DNA from: Stictocephala bisonia | Lineage: Eukaryota; Arthropoda; Insecta; Hemiptera; Membracidae | Assembly (NCBI GenBank): GCA_035578905.1 | Contig: JAQJVL010000310.1 | Coordinates: 806,001-870,000 of the forward strand | Length of the DNA stretch: 64,000 nt | Reading direction: 5' to 3' | Shown here: one piece after another, positions 46,828 to 60,022 of the stretch | Layout of the letters: each line of letters begins with the position of its first letter | Position numbering within the stretch: the stretch's first letter is position 1 | The notes under the pieces: model-generated | What the model was told of the DNA's origin: nothing | Seen by the model: the letters and a program-made list of their open reading frames with translations, nothing else | The model's database searches: none | Made by a program: the position numbers and the translations under genes

Positions 46828-47791
46828 ATATGTTCGTTGCACAACATGTTATAGAAAGGTTCCACATGATAATGATGATTTCCTGTCATATGTTCGTTGC
46901 ACAACATGTTATAGGAGGGTTCCACATGATAATGATGACTTTCTACCATATGTTCGTTGCACAACATGTTATAGAAGGGTTCCACATGATAATGATGACT
47001 TGCTGTCATATGTTCGTTGCACAACATGTTGTAGAAGGGTTCCACATGATAATGATGACTTCCTGTCATATGTTCGTTGCACAACATGTTATAGAAATGT
47101 TCCACATGATAATGATGACTTCCTGTCATATGTTCGTTGCACAACATGTTATAGAAGGGTTCCACATGATAATGATGACTTGCTGTCATATGTTCGTTGC
47201 ACAACATGTTATAGAAGGGTTCCACATGATAATGATGACTTCCTGTCATATGTTCGTTGCACAACATGTTATAGAAGGGTTCCACATGATAATGATGACT
47301 TGATGTCATATGTTCATTGCACAACATGTTATAGAAGGGTTCCACATGATAATGATGACTTGCTGTCATATGTCCGTTGCACAACATGTTATAGAAGGGT
47401 TCCACATGATAATGATGACTTGCTGTCATATGTTCGTTGCACAATATGTTATAGAAAGGTTCCACATGATAATGATGCCTCCTGTCATATGTTCGTTGCA
47501 CAACATGTTATAGAAGTGTTCCATATTATAATGATGACTTGCTGTCATATGTTCGTTGCACAACATGTTATAGAAGGGTTCCACATGATAATGATGACTT
47601 CCTGTCATATGTTCGTTGCACTACATGTTGTAGAAGGGTTCCACATGATAATGATGACTTCCTGTCATATGTTCGTTGCACAACATGTTATAGAAGGGTT
47701 CCACATGATAATGACGACTTCCTGTCATATGTTCGTTGCACAACATGTTGTAGAAGGGTTCCACATGATAATGATGACTTCCTGTCATATG
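46828..47791. repeat. 60-bp minisatellite, 16 copies
   Basis: Unit ATGTTCGTTGCACAACATGT followed by TATAGAAGGGTTCCACATGA and TAATGATGACTTCCTGTCAT (60 bp); one unit near 47480 is 59 bp. The position after GACT alternates between TCCTG and TGCTG in runs. Being a 20-codon period, it opens frames of up to 369 codons on the plus strand (YVRCTTCYRRVPHDNDD type) and 232 on the minus. The plus peptide shifts frame at the 59-bp unit. No unique coding sequence supports a real gene. Confidence 0.97.
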
Positions 47792-49224
47792 GATGAGGAT
47801 ACACATAATATCCTTTCCTGGCTCGTTCTTCTCCATGTTTGGGAGGTTATTATGGTCCGCTGATTAGGCCATATTACAAAATAACCATATAAAGATATTT
47901 TTAGCACAGAAAGAAATAAACACACGCACAAACACAAGTATTTATTTGTAATAAATTAAATTGATGCCTTGATTTCAGCATCAGATTTCCTACAACTTTC
48001 ACTCCCAAATACTGTTCGTAGGACCGGTAGTCTGGGCGTTACAGACGACGTGCATTCCATTTTTTATATTTATAATTCAAACAAAACTTTCACTAAACTC
48101 ATCAAACTTTCTCTCTCTCTAACATTTAAAGATCTAAAACCTGCTCAGTATTATAAATATCATTATTTACATTCAAACAGCTGTTACTCTTTGAATAGTC
48201 TAAATTCTCTATATTCATGTCATTTTCTTGATCTAAAAAGTACTTTGAAGGCTTACCGTGGCCTTCAGGGTTAAAATTTTGAACAATTAAGACCTTAATG
48301 CACAACTAAGAATAGAGGACCTTTTTTGACACCTAAAACGTTAAAATTGATCAAGAAACAACGGAGGAGTTGCGTGAACAAATAGGCTTCACGCATTATA
48401 TATAAGGATTTTATAAAGTTAATCTTATAAATCATTTTAATAAGTAATAAGATTTTTTGATCTTTAACTTTAAGTACGGAGAAACAAATCTGTGTTTTAT
48501 GAGAATCCACACCATGGTGACTTGATAAGGTATTTATTTAATCTTCTGCGTTGTTGTTTGCCCGCCAACCAGGCGTTGTGTACCTCGATTGTCGTCCACG
48601 GTCTGCCGGCGTTGAGCGTTGTCTACATTAAACTAACGGTATAAACACCGAACTGTTATGTCAATCAAAGACACATTTTTGTATAGTTTTACATTTATTA
48701 CATAATGGATTATTATGTACCTTATTTATTCAATTTTGTCAGCTACATGGACAGTAAGGAAGTTAGCTTACTGTCGGTTTCAAAATACAATGTAGTCGCG
48801 TTTTAACCTCTGGTATAAATCCAATATTTATTTATTATCTAAAAATGATATACAAATTTTTTGCTTATATAGTTCTGCGTCACTCAATATAAATTACCAA
48901 TTTTGACTTTAGTAGCAAATACTTTTATTGTGGTTTGAAGACAACACAACACTGATTTTTGGTACTTTTGAAACAAAGTTCCTCTTTAAAATTTTGTAAA
49001 AGAAAAAAACTAAAGATTAGAAAATTTAAATTTTTACTACATTTTAAGAAGACAATAGTATGCGTAATTCATATTCTTACATAGAATATTTCCTTTGATT
49101 CGAAAACTGTCCTTGTAATTATTGTAAACCCTTGTTATCATAAAAATCGACTAATCGCACAATCTAGAGCATTGAAAAATAAGATACGAATATACAGTTT
49201 GGATTACTATAATAACATTGATTA
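47792..49224. other. Unassigned; one exon-like frame at 47969-48274
   Basis: A plus-strand frame of about 100 codons follows an acceptor-like TTGATGCCTTGATTTCAG (ending at about 47979): ASDFLQLSLPNTVRRTGSLG, then Ser/Leu/Tyr-rich sequence to GLQG. Low-complexity TCTCTCTCT at 48111 lies inside. Weak candidate only. 48540-48640 is a GC-richer patch with no interpretable signal. Confidence 0.3.
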
Positions 49225-49440
49225 CCATAATTGTTAGTTAGCTGGAAATCAGACCAACACTACGTAGTTCGGATTCCACGTAAAGCTTTAGGTCCCATAG
49301 TTGCCCTGGCTATTGGGCTATTATCCTTTCTGAGCTAAGTCGAACTCAGATACTAACAATGACTACACTCGTTCATATACACTCATCACACTCATTCGCC
49401 CCTCATATTCACCATATCTCTACGATCGGCGTCTTAATAA
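49225..49440 (+). mobile_element. SINE body and tail, plus orientation
   Basis: Contains CGGATTCCACGTAAAGCTTT, GGCTATTGGGCTATTATCCT, TTCTGAGCTAAG and the tail CACTCATCACACTCATTCG to ATCTCTACGATCGGCGTCTT. These are the complements of blocks at 4255-4400 and 29580-29700. The head lacks a clear B box. Confidence 0.65.
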
Positions 49441-51844
49441 TGAATAACATCGTGTGATTTCATATTGATTGACAAATTAACATAAAGTTTGTTTTTCTTT
49501 TTTTCCATTAGTTAACAAAGTTGAAATAGGACATGTCAATAATGACAATTAGTTATGTACTAAAATTACTTAATCCTAAAAATTAATAATATTTATTAAA
49601 AAATAAAACACTTACATAATTCAGTGTAAGTTACTTAATGAAGTTACCTCTTCATACAAGTTGTGTATTGAGATTTCTATTGATTGTTGTAAACTATAAG
49701 ATTAAAGATAATTGAGGCTAGCAAATACTTAAATTAAAGTTGGATATCAGAGCCACAAGTAAAACCCTGGTCCTATGCGAGGTTGTTGGGTATCTAACAT
49801 AATTAATTTCAAAATTGTCTCATGGCAACTTGTCTGAACCCTGAAAGTACCATAGATGGAATAGCACTTATGGACCAATTAGTAAAGAAAGTGTAATAAA
49901 TCAAACTATCCAAAGATCTAACTCTTAAAAATCTGATAATTAATTATACATTTATAATTAATTTATTACATCCGAGTAGGACCATTCTAGATATACAAAT
50001 TATTTGGCATAATTAATGGATTTAGTAATTGGATGGATAGGTTTAATTATACATAGCAAATTATTTTTCATGCCAAACGTACATAAATAAAAAAGCAGCT
50101 ATCAACAATATTTCTAAATTATTTAAAATGCCAAAGCTACTTTGGTTTTTACTATTTATGTTTTTACAACTTATAATTTACCAAGTGATCCAATATTTTT
50201 ATATAATTAACATATACAGGGTCTAATTAATAATTGTTCTCTCATTTATTTTCTTTTTATGCTCCAGTCAAAATTACAGATATGAAAATCTCACTAGTCT
50301 GTGCTACTATCTAGCGGCGTTGGCTGGAACTATTCCCAGAGGTTACGCTAGTCAGTTACTGCTGCGCTCTTTAGTAGCATGGAATGACTAACAATGCCGA
50401 TAAAGAAGGTAATAATCAAGTGCTGCTATCTGTGAGCCAAATATGATCTTTCATTATATGCCCTTTAGTCGATAATGTAGATCAAGAAAATATAAGGAAG
50501 TACTGTATCGTTTATGTCTCAAATGTATTTTGAGTTAACTAGTCCAATTAATGTTCCATTTATATCCTATCCTTTCTTTGTTTACAGTATTATTTTTGAG
50601 CCCCAAAACTTATTTAACCAAGTGTTATAATATTACTGGAATTTATTTCCAATAAATTGTTTCTCGAACTGGGTTAGCAGTTGCCTAAATCCAATATACA
50701 TATATATTACAATAAAGTATTTCTTCAATTGTATTTTTTATATCATTCACATTTAACACTTTTAGCTTTTGATTCCGTACTCATCGTACGTTTGCTCTGG
50801 AAATAAATTGGTGGTGTGGTTAAGGACGAGGGGTTGATATGAAAATGCACATCTACAAGATAGTAGTACAAGAACTTGCGTTGGGGGCTTCAGTTAACGA
50901 AAGGTAAAATGAGTTTAAGGTTCAGGACATTGAACCAAATAATAGATCTGGGATTGAAGTTTCTTTCTTTTTTTAATGAATGATGTTTGAACACATTATA
51001 TGGTTCTTGACTAATGGTAACGTCTTTAATGTCAGGCAAGACTTAAATCCTGCATTGGTAAAATCGTCCCCAAATTGGTACAGAACCGTATTAGTAAAAT
51101 GAGGCAAATTACGTGCAAAGTTAGAAATGTTGTATCAGAAGGCATGTAAGCCCACTGCTGTTTTTTTCGGTTTCAAATCATTGTCATCTAGAAATGATCT
51201 CGGACGAATGAGTTGTTAGATCAGTGAACGTGGAGGTTGTACTTGTCATTCTGTAGTTCGATAGACATAAACATTGGTAAAGGAGCTATTTAACCATTTT
51301 TAAACGTATTTTAATGAAAACCCCAGATTCCATAATCCGTATAACATAACAGTAGAAAGAAGGAGTGTGGTACACGGACCGGACATTCTCAGAAACCTCT
51401 TTTAGCCAGGTCAGTTGGAGAAGATGATTAAATAAGACAATCATTTTTAAGGACTTCTAAGAAAACTATTTTGCTGAGATCGGCATCTCAAAAAATAGGA
51501 ACTAAATTACTACTATACATCTCCAATGTTCTCAGAACTCAAGAACACCCTTCGGTAGACGTTGCCAGGCAATGGAATTTTGTATCAGCGTACACAACAT
51601 CTTTTCAACATAAAACACAAACTTTGTCTCAACTCCTACTCAGAAAACTATTTCAACTAAATACACTGACTATCAAGATTGATCAAATTATTTGTTTCAA
51701 GAAGACGACATTTTGTTTTCCTTTTCAACCTCCATAGCAATAACTTACAAATACGTCTAGTTTGTAAAAAATTCTAACCGCAACTAAAGAGCAAGTTGAG
51801 ATTCTCTTTAATTTATAGTTTATAAGTAATTATAAATATTATGT
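49441..51844. other. Mostly unassigned AT-rich DNA with one transposon-end-like site
   Basis: At 50213 TATACAGGGTCTAATTAATA resembles the CAGGGT terminus of Tc1/mariner-type elements, followed by a GC-richer segment (CTATCTAGCGGCGTTGGCTG, about 50310). No opposite end is found. An 88-codon plus frame at 51471-51737 is unassigned. Nothing else is recognised. Confidence 0.35.
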
Positions 51845-52120
51845 GTCCATATCGGGTTGTGGCCAGGATTCGAATGTTGTCTAGAAAAGAAAACTGAGAA
51901 TTAAGATTGCCTGTTAGCTGAACATCAGACCAATATGCTGTTCGGATTAAATGTCAAGCTTAGGTCCCTTAGTTGCATCGGCTGTTGGGTCATAAGTGAA
52001 ACACAGCTAGTAACCAGGCTACACAGGTCATCCACAATAATTATACTATACTCATGAAATCATTCATCGCCTTAAAAAACACTGTAGGTGTGTCGGCATT
52101 TCATACGTGAATAATCAAAT
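51845..52120 (+). mobile_element. SINE copy with partial head
   Basis: The head includes GGATTCGAATG (B box-like, about 51868), followed by TTAGCTGAACATCAGACCAA (compare TTAGCTGGAAATCAGACCAA at 49235), GTTCGGATTAAATGTCAAGC, CTAGTAACCAGGCTACACAG and a decayed tail (TGTGTCGGCATTTCATACGTG). Confidence 0.6.
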
Positions 52121-53903
52121 GTAAATCTGATTTTACATTAGTAAAACATAAATTTGTAACATATATATGTATGGCTGTTATATCTAGAATGTCCTTGTCC
52201 TAAACGCAACCCTTATGATTGTTCTTATCAATAAGCGGAGTTACGCAAGGCCAAACTGACGCAAATAATTAATTGTAAGTAAATATATAAGTTATAGTGA
52301 GTTGTCGACTTACAGTAACTCATTTCTCTGCTATGTTGACTTCACTTGCCCACAACGGGTAACGCCGGGTGAAGATAATACTACTTGATTGTGAATTTAT
52401 TTTAAATTTTCTGTTTTTTCACATTACCTCTATTCTCAACCGTTACAAGGCTGAGAGAGGTACATCAACATCACTACCAAACGACCGAACAGAGGTTTCC
52501 AGAATGACGCGGGTTTAGAAAGTTTCACGAGCCGGCGTAATAACAGTATCACTGTAATATACTGCATTAGCTTAAACCTGGAGAGCATTATAGATGAAGC
52601 AAATCTATTTCATGACATTTCCCCGAACTACATAAATATTTAAGTAACATTAGCAAAACATATTACACTTGATATAACTTACTGTGTGACGTTTCCCACG
52701 AAATATATAAAGAAAACAATAGGTAATTCTATAAAGAAAATGTAGTCTTGTAGTTTTATAAACAGACCATGTTTATAATATATTTTTATTGTATTTAAAC
52801 GAATAAAAACAAATTATGAATCCCGCCTAGACTTACGTAGGCACAGCGCGTTTATTCCTTTTTTAAATAATGGAGCATTTAGTAGTAGTGGGGAACAAGT
52901 CTATATTTTGTAGATGTATCCATCGGTTTTATTAAACAGACTTTAGTCAGATATTATACCAAAAGGCAACAATTAAAAAATATGTGACGGTTAGTAGCTT
53001 TTGGCACGCCTAACTTTTTAACTCTTGCGGCGTAAACCGAAACAATGCAATAATATCGATATGAGAGAAATTTTTGCTTATCAAGTTTTAAATTGTGATT
53101 TATTTATGTCAGTTATTCTTCTGTAATTAAATATTTGTAACTGATTCAAGTGATCAGTAGACAATATTTGGAGATTTCCAATACTTTGGTTAGGTGGAAA
53201 CTTAAACATCTGAAAACTTATATTGTCTACCGATCATGAACAAACCAATGCCAACAAATGACTTTCAAACAATAGATGATTCAATTATTTTATTGAAAAA
53301 TATATTTCATATTACACACAAATACATAATGATAGATCTCCAGCTTGTGGCTACTCGAAAGATCGCCACATATTTCTTTTACATATTGTAATCATGAGAA
53401 AATACATTTTGTTTTTGAAAATTTTAACAAAACCTTAACAAAGTATTGTATTATGGCAGATGCCGTTAAAAGAATAAATAAATAAAATAACAACTAAAGA
53501 AATTCTTAAACATTAGTAGGCTTTATTTGATCAATTAATTGAACAAACAATTATTAATCGATTAACTTGACCAATGACATTTTATTGAAGCTAATTAGCA
53601 TAACAAATTCAGACTCAAGGCGAGAGAACACAGCGTTGACGCAGGAGTTGTCAAAAGTGCGCCAAGGCCACAGTTTGCAAGTCAAATTGTCCAACAGGAA
53701 GGCTGCCATCAGGGTTTATCTACAAATACTATAAAGATAAAACCGAAAACAGCACGAACTTATAAGATTGAATCAATACAAGATAAGATATTAATGAAGG
53801 ATGAGTACAAAGGCCTTGTTAATTACCACGTGTGGATGTGTGCGCAACCCTGACCTTGATTCTCTAGTCGTAAATGGTTAACAAACAAAGCTAAACCATC
53901 TGA
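52121..53903. other. AT-rich stretch, nothing recognised
   Basis: No gene or transposon structure identified. GC-richer patches at 52440-52540 and 53620-53700 have no readable motifs. Confidence 0.4.
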
Positions 53904-54883
53904 GAGTCGTCAGGTACGGCGCGAGGCTTCATTACAATACCCAGTAGGTTCTTAGTGGGTTATGTCGTCAGGTACAGTGAGGGTTCATTACAATAACTAG
54001 AAGTTCTAAGTGAGTTATTTCGTCAGGTACGGCGAGGCTTTATTACAATACCCAGTAGGTTCTTAGTGGGTTATGTCGTCAGGTACAGTGAGGGTTCATT
54101 ACAATAACTAGAAGTTCTAAGTGAGTTATTTCGTCAGGTACGGCGAGGCTTTATTACAATACCTAGTAGGTTCTTAGTGGGTTATGTCGTCAGGTACAGT
54201 GAGGGTTCATTACAATAACTAGAAGTTCTAAGTGAGTTATTTCGTCAGGTACGGCGAGGCTTCATTACAATACCTAGTAGGTTCTTAGTGGGTTATGTCG
54301 TCAGGTACAGTGAGGGTTCATTACAATACCTAGTAGGTTCTTAGTGGGTTATGTCGTCAGGTACAGTGAGGGTTCATTACAATAACTAGAAGTTCTAAGT
54401 GAGTTATTTCGTCAGGTACGGCGAGGCTTCATTACAATACCTAGTACGTTCTTAGTGGGTTATGTCGTCAGGTACAGTGAGGGTTCATTACAATAATTAG
54501 AAGTTCTAAGTGAGTTATTTCGTCGGGTACGGCTAGGCTTCATTACAATACCCAGTAGGTTCTTAGTGGGTTATGTCGTCAGGTACAGTGAGGCTTCATT
54601 ACAATAACTAGAAGTTGTCTATATTCTGTGCCAGTAGGTTCTTAGTGGGTTATGCCGTCAGGTGCAGTGATGTTTCATTACAATACCTAGTAGATTCTTA
54701 GTGGGTTATGCCGTCAGGTACAGTGAGGGTTCATTACAATACCTAGTAGGTTCTTAGTGGGTTATGCCGTCAGGTACAGTGAGGGTTCATTACAATACCT
54801 AGAAGGTTCTTAGTGGTTATGTCGTCAGGTACAGTGAGGGTTCATTACAATACCCAGTAGGTTCTTAGTGGATTATGTCGACA
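53904..54883. repeat. ~55-bp minisatellite, about 18 copies in dimeric order
   Basis: Two monomer types: GTCAGGTACGGCGAGGCTTC with CAGTAGGTTCTTAGTGGGTT (56 bp), and GTCAGGTACAGTGAGGGTTC with ATAACTAGAAGTTCTAAGTG (55 bp). They alternate as a ~111-bp dimer through most of the left half and decay to runs of one type on the right (after about 54600). The 5' LTR of the retrotransposon starts 5 bp past its end. Confidence 0.95.
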
Positions 54884-54887
54884 AGTG

Positions 54888-55878
54888 TGTAACAGGTCCA
54901 CCTAATTGACGATTAAATTAATTAAATTTAATAAAATACAAATTATTTTAATGAGGAAATGGATGCATTAATTAAAACAAATACAGAATATTTAAATAGA
55001 TTCGGAAATTATAAAAAATTAATAGCCAACAAGTATAGAGAATTGGGTAGGCAGATTTATTCCATGGCAGTCTTCCGAGACACATGAGTAAACAAAATTC
55101 CAAACATTGCAGTCGAGACAGATAACAGACCTGTTCAGTTTTGCGTCGTCTGGGACGAGCCAATTTCAAGGGGAGTCTACAAGACAGTTGAGTCCAAGAT
55201 AAATAAAAGACGTTGTTAGTTGTCAAATCGGACCACTGGAGGCAGCACTAACCAGAGCAAGAGCACATGGAGAGACCGGAAGTTAGCCCTAAACCCAAAG
55301 CCCTAGACCGTAACAGACTGGCAAAGGACTCTAGCCTCGTCAACGACTCTTTCACTTCAATTCAGTCTAATGTAGAGTGCACAGGTCACCGCCGGTGGTC
55401 GCTTGACCCCAAACCCGAATAATTAGTTTAAATATTTTTTACCGAACATATTTTAAAATACCGGTAAACTATCTAAAAAAGTTATACAATATCCAAGTTA
55501 GAACTGTCATTATATCGGTTGTTCTAGAACAACATTATATTCAAATAGAAGAAAGCAGACCACGAGGAGCAACAGACAAAGAAAAAACTAAAGATAAGTT
55601 TTAGTTTGTAAATTAGTTTAATCATGTTTCTAGAAATCAATATAAAGTCAATAACTTCATTTTTGTACTATTGAAATTCATATATAAATATAAATTAAAA
55701 AATGTAATAAATTAGCTTTTTCAATCTAGAGTCTTATTATTGTAATCTACAGCCTCACCGATTAACCCATAAAAAACGACCCTGAGATATTATAAAATAA
55801 ATTTTAATTTGAGTAATAATTTAGCAAATTAACAAAAACTTAATCTGATGTAACTCATCAAGTAGGAGTGAGGTTACA
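54888..55878 (+). repeat. 5' LTR, 991 bp
   Basis: Begins TGTAACAGGTCCACC and ends GTGAGGTTACA, giving short inverted ends (TGTAAC / GTTACA). The first 239 bases recur at 60023-60261 with three substitutions and no indels. Inside are a GC-richer segment (55250-55430) and, near 55679, ATATATAAATATAAATT (TATA-like) followed by AATAAA-type signals. These would suit the promoter and polyadenylation site, by family knowledge. Confidence 0.9.
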
Positions 55879-55881
55879 GTT

Positions 55882-55899
55882 TGGTGCCCAACGTGGGGC
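55882..55899 (+). other. Primer-binding site
   Basis: TGGTGCCCAACGTGGGGC, three bases after the LTR. TGG-x-GCCCAACGTGGGGC is the standard form of a tRNA-primer complement in many insect LTR elements. It would prime minus-strand DNA synthesis. Confidence 0.85.
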
Positions 55900-56048
55900 T
55901 GTAAAGTATTTTTCAAAAAATGTGAAAAATATATTTGAAAGACAATTTTATTTGAAACTTTTGAATTTTATTTTATTGAATTATTTTATTGAATTTTTGA
56001 AATTGAAAACTTGAATGTTTGAACCTATTGAATTTTAGTAAGCTAATC

Positions 56049-56450
56049 ATGTCCAAAATGAATAATGATCAAATCACTGAAAATGATTCAGATGATTCAG
56101 ACACTTTACTAAGTATAGTTAGAGAAAAAGAACTAGATCAAAATAATAAACATAATATTATGGATAGGCCAAGTTCAAACATGGAAAATACATTATCAAA
56201 TATAATGGAGTTGTTATCAAACATGAATACTAACTTTGATACTAAACGATAAAATTAATGTTAGGCTAGATGAAACAGATGTTAAACTTAAGGAGATGAA
56301 TGATAACATTATCAAGACAAATGCTGAAACTAATATGAGATTTAATGAACTCATAAAAGACACCAATGATAGGATAGGTCAACTTGAAAATAACTTGGTC
56401 AAACAAATAGAAAAAGTAAAAAAGGTTTTAACTGACAAAGTAAGTGTTGA
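56049..56450 (+). pseudogene. gag-like coiled-coil region of the LTR element
   Basis: Starts MSKMNNDQITENDSDDSD; stops at 56250-56252. The continuation lies in the +1 frame (open from 56236) and reads a long charged heptad-like helix (DETDVKLKEMNDNIIKTNAE, IGQLENNLVKQIEKVKK), consistent with a Gag N-terminal coiled coil. No capsid major homology region or zinc knuckle follows. The 17-nt overlap could be a frameshift mutation or a programmed +1 shift; I favour mutation because other lesions exist. Confidence 0.55.
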
Positions 56451-57686
56451 CGTACCAGATAGGGTATTTAAGAGCATATTTAAAGACTTGAGCACACACC
56501 AACAAGAAGACACATTTTTTGGCAAAATATTTAATAAACTTAAAGACAACAAGGAAACAAAAATAAAGGATAATTATTTAATCCACAATAACACACTTTT
56601 CCAAAGATGCTTATTAGCGGGGGGTGAATATAGAGTATGCATCCCAAACATATTATTAAAAGAATTAATAGAAAAAAACTCATCTTAAATTTGGACATTT
56701 AGGAGGTCATAAGATTTTTACTATCCTAAAAGAATATTGTATTTTTCCAAAAATGGAGAAAACCATAAAAAATCAGTTAAAAAGCTGTGACATATGTCAA
56801 AAAGCAAAACCATCCAATCAAAAGCAGATAGGAAATTTAAAACCAATTATTCCTACTAAAGTTACAAGAGTTAATTTCAGTAGACCTGATAGGAGAGTTA
56901 CTCACTAGTAGGGGAGGTGTAAAATACATTTTGGTCATAGTAGATGTATTCTCAAAGTTTGTCAAACTATACCCAATAAAGAAAGCCAATACTAGAACAC
57001 TGCTAAATAAAATCATTAATGAATATATACCATTAGTTGGCAATATAGAATCAATTCTAAGTGACCATTGTACACAATTCACAAGCACACTCTGGTACAA
57101 CACACTACATAACAGAGACATTAGAACTATTCACAATTCAGTATATCACCCACAGTCTAACCCAACTGAACCTGTAAACAGGGAAATAGGAAAAATCCTG
57201 CGCATCTATTGTAATGAAAAACACACGGCTTGGGCAAACGTACTTGATTTTGTTGAACACTGTTTAAATCACTCCGTTCATGATGTAACAGAGGAAATTC
57301 CTTTTGAAATAATGTTTGGAAAGAAATATGAAAATGTAATAAACAAAATAATTCAATTTCCAGAAAACAGAAAATTTGATCATGCACACAAAACAATTCT
57401 AGTAAGAAATAAAATAGAAAAGAAAGCAATTATTAGGAAACAAAAACATGACAATAAAATCAAACCAATATCTTACCAACTAAACGATTTTGTTTTAGTT
57501 AAAACACACTATCAATCAGACCTACTAGAGAAAAAGATTAAAAAATTCTTTTAATTATACAAAGGACCATATAAAGTAACAGCAATAAAAATGGAAAATG
57601 CATACGTAGTCAGTGAACTAGAGACAGGAGACATAATTGGGATATATAATGTAACACAACTTAAAAAATACATACAGAAAGAATAA
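56450..57686 (+). pseudogene. Integrase of the LTR element, frameshifted
   Basis: Begins in frame with gag at about VPDRVFKSIF. The HHCC zinc finger follows: FGHLGGHKI (about 56692) and SCDICQKAK (about 56783), reached by a frameshift near 56680. A second shift near 56865 leads to the catalytic core: VDLIGEL, LSDHCTQF (about 57058) and NPTEPVNREIGK (about 57153), supplying the D-D-E residues. HCT replaces the more usual NGT/HGT after SD. A TAA at 57552-57554 interrupts the frame just before the GPYKV tail, which ends at 57686. It would integrate element DNA if intact. Confidence 0.85.
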
Positions 57687-60009
57687 CTTCTGAAACAGAC
57701 ATTAAATAATAAAATAGTTTCAATCAAACCCACTGACCAAAAGAAAAAATACCCAAAGATGTCATAATAATAAACACATGGTAGTTGAAAGAATATAACA
57801 TTAGTGATAATATGAGATTTGTGATTGAGTAAGATGTATAAAAGATTTAAATGTAACATTGACAATAATATGATACTTATGTTAAACTAAGATGATGTAA
57901 GGAGATTTGTTGTAATACTTTGACTGTTATTATAACTAATTTATGTTTATGTTGATATGACACAATACTGTACATTGTATGTATTCTTTTGTACTAATTT
58001 GTAATTCTTAACCCTTTTAAGAATTTTGTAAAAGGTGATGAGCCAGTGATCAATAGTAGTACAATTCGGCCCTAATCACACCCAGCCACATTCAAAATTC
58101 AAAATTAATCAACGCAAGTACACTATTCATCACAAAATGGCATGGACTTTCAGTTTAAGGTATTAGTTAGCCTTGGCAATTGAGCCTAAAGACATAGTTT
58201 AAAGTGACCTGTAGCATGGCTAGCCTCATTACTAGAGTCATGTTGCAGACACCAATAGATTAATAAATTAAAAAATACATTAAAAGAGTAAACCGAGATA
58301 TTGTAAACATTTGATTACAACTTTTGATAGCAATTATTGTAATTGTCATTAATGCAAAGAATAGTGATACAAATCACAAATAAACATGAGTAAAATGTAA
58401 TTGAGAATCTGATTCATTATTGCAATACCGGTAATGAATAACCAGTAATGATTAATGGAAAACTTTGTAAATATAATAATGATAATTGATGTTAAATGTG
58501 TCAACTTGAAACATGCCAAAGCAGTGCCAGTAAATGTATTGATAAATGAAACTCTACTCACAAGCCATATGTATGTATACATAAATGAGTACAGGGAAGA
58601 TAAATGATGATTAATCATGAGTATGCTCAAGTGTTTTGTAAATAATTTTTCATCACATTTAATTGTATATTGAATTAAAACATTGTTATAACTAATAACC
58701 AATAATTAAACCATGTTATATGTACTATTTAATATAGACAGTAATCAAAATGATATGTTCAGGTAAGATGATCTTGCCCTGAAACCAATTGACAATTGCT
58801 GTATAGACACTCATGATACCGTGTGGACACTCTAGGAAGTGACAGTGTTGTGGCTCAAATAAGGTAACCGATGAACAGCTACTTTAATGTGAATCACTAC
58901 AAGAGAAAGTAAGTGAACAAATTGAACAATATTTTATGGAAACATTATTTTCCAGAAAACTTAAAACTCAATAGGAAGAGTGAACTATGAACTAATTATT
59001 TTATGCATTGTCATAAAAAGTGTTAGTATGACAAGCTAAGTGGTATATAACAATGATCACTTGACTGTTTTGACCTCATTAATAAGACATAAGAAACTTG
59101 ATCAAGAATAAATCAATTTTTGAACTTTGATCATTTTTAAATTGGTTGCTACCAGCAATTCATATTTCTATGTGAAATATTTTTAGTAAAATAGTTTTGT
59201 ATTTCACCATTAATTAATGGAAAACATGTATATACATTCTGTCAAATCATAATCACAAATGACAGAATAACTCAAATAACTTTACAATTGAAAAGTTTTG
59301 ATGTTGATAAACCAAAGTGTTTACTATTTTATAATCACTTGTCAAAATAATTATAATACTATTTGAAGATGTTAAATAATGTTTTTAATCTTGTGAATAA
59401 TTTTAAACTGTATTTAAACGAAATTTTATTTGTGTATTTTTTGAAATACTGTTGTTATTATTAAGTCAATTGTACTCCATAGATAGTGAAATAAGAGTAT
59501 GAATAACATATAAATGTTCAACCACTGATGATGCAAAATTACAATTGTACTTTTTAACAACTCTCATACATTTTTTATCAGTATTCAATATTTGATTAAG
59601 AAGTGAAATAATAATGTAAATTTCTTGAATTCATCGGAGCATATCTATAACTAACTACAAGATACTTAATATTAATGACAACTTGCATTAATGACAAAGA
59701 ATCATTAAAGATGTTTTGTTACTAATTAATAACAAATAATTTCAATTGTTCTTCTATAACTGAAAATTAATAATGTAATTGATTACATTTAGTGATTAGT
59801 GATTTACATGATTTTTTAGTGTATAAAAAAAAAATCATGATTTGTTGAATGGGATTTAGAATTGTATTGTATATTAATAGATAGATTTAGTCCATTCTAG
59901 ATATAGTCAATATTGTAAAACTAAAACTTATCTGAACAGTAACCGACAATTTAGGCGGAACATGTTAAAATTTAGATTTTTTGACTCGCGCTAACCACAC
60001 ATCGCAAAA
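57687..60009 (+). other. Noncoding 3' region of the LTR element
   Basis: 2.3 kb of AT-rich sequence with no plus-strand frame longer than a few dozen codons and no signal-peptide or transmembrane pattern of an envelope gene. A 117-codon minus frame (58349-58702) is low-complexity. It may be untranslated sequence or the ruins of a third gene. Confidence 0.5.
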
Positions 60010-60022
60010 AATCGGGGGTTAC
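60010..60022 (+). other. Polypurine-tract-like sequence before the 3' LTR
   Basis: AAAAAATCGGGGG followed by TTAC lies directly before TGTAACAGG of the 3' LTR. The G run preceded by A run is the expected primer for plus-strand synthesis. A related phrase, AGAAGTCGGGGTTACA, occurs at 61726-61740. Confidence 0.55.

Noticed and set aside
46754..47863. 369-codon frame with repeated CTTCYRRVP motifs resembling zinc fingers
   Set aside because: C-x-x-C is produced by the 60-bp minisatellite, the histidine spacing is not that of a known finger, and a 59-bp unit shifts the frame mid-array.
56236..56252. Programmed frameshift between the two gag-like frames
   Set aside because: No convincing slippery site or structure is visible, and the same copy has other frameshifts and a stop, so mutation is more likely.
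57687..60009. Envelope gene in the LTR element
   Set aside because: No plus-strand frame of useful length, signal peptide or membrane segment; the region is AT-rich with stops in all frames.
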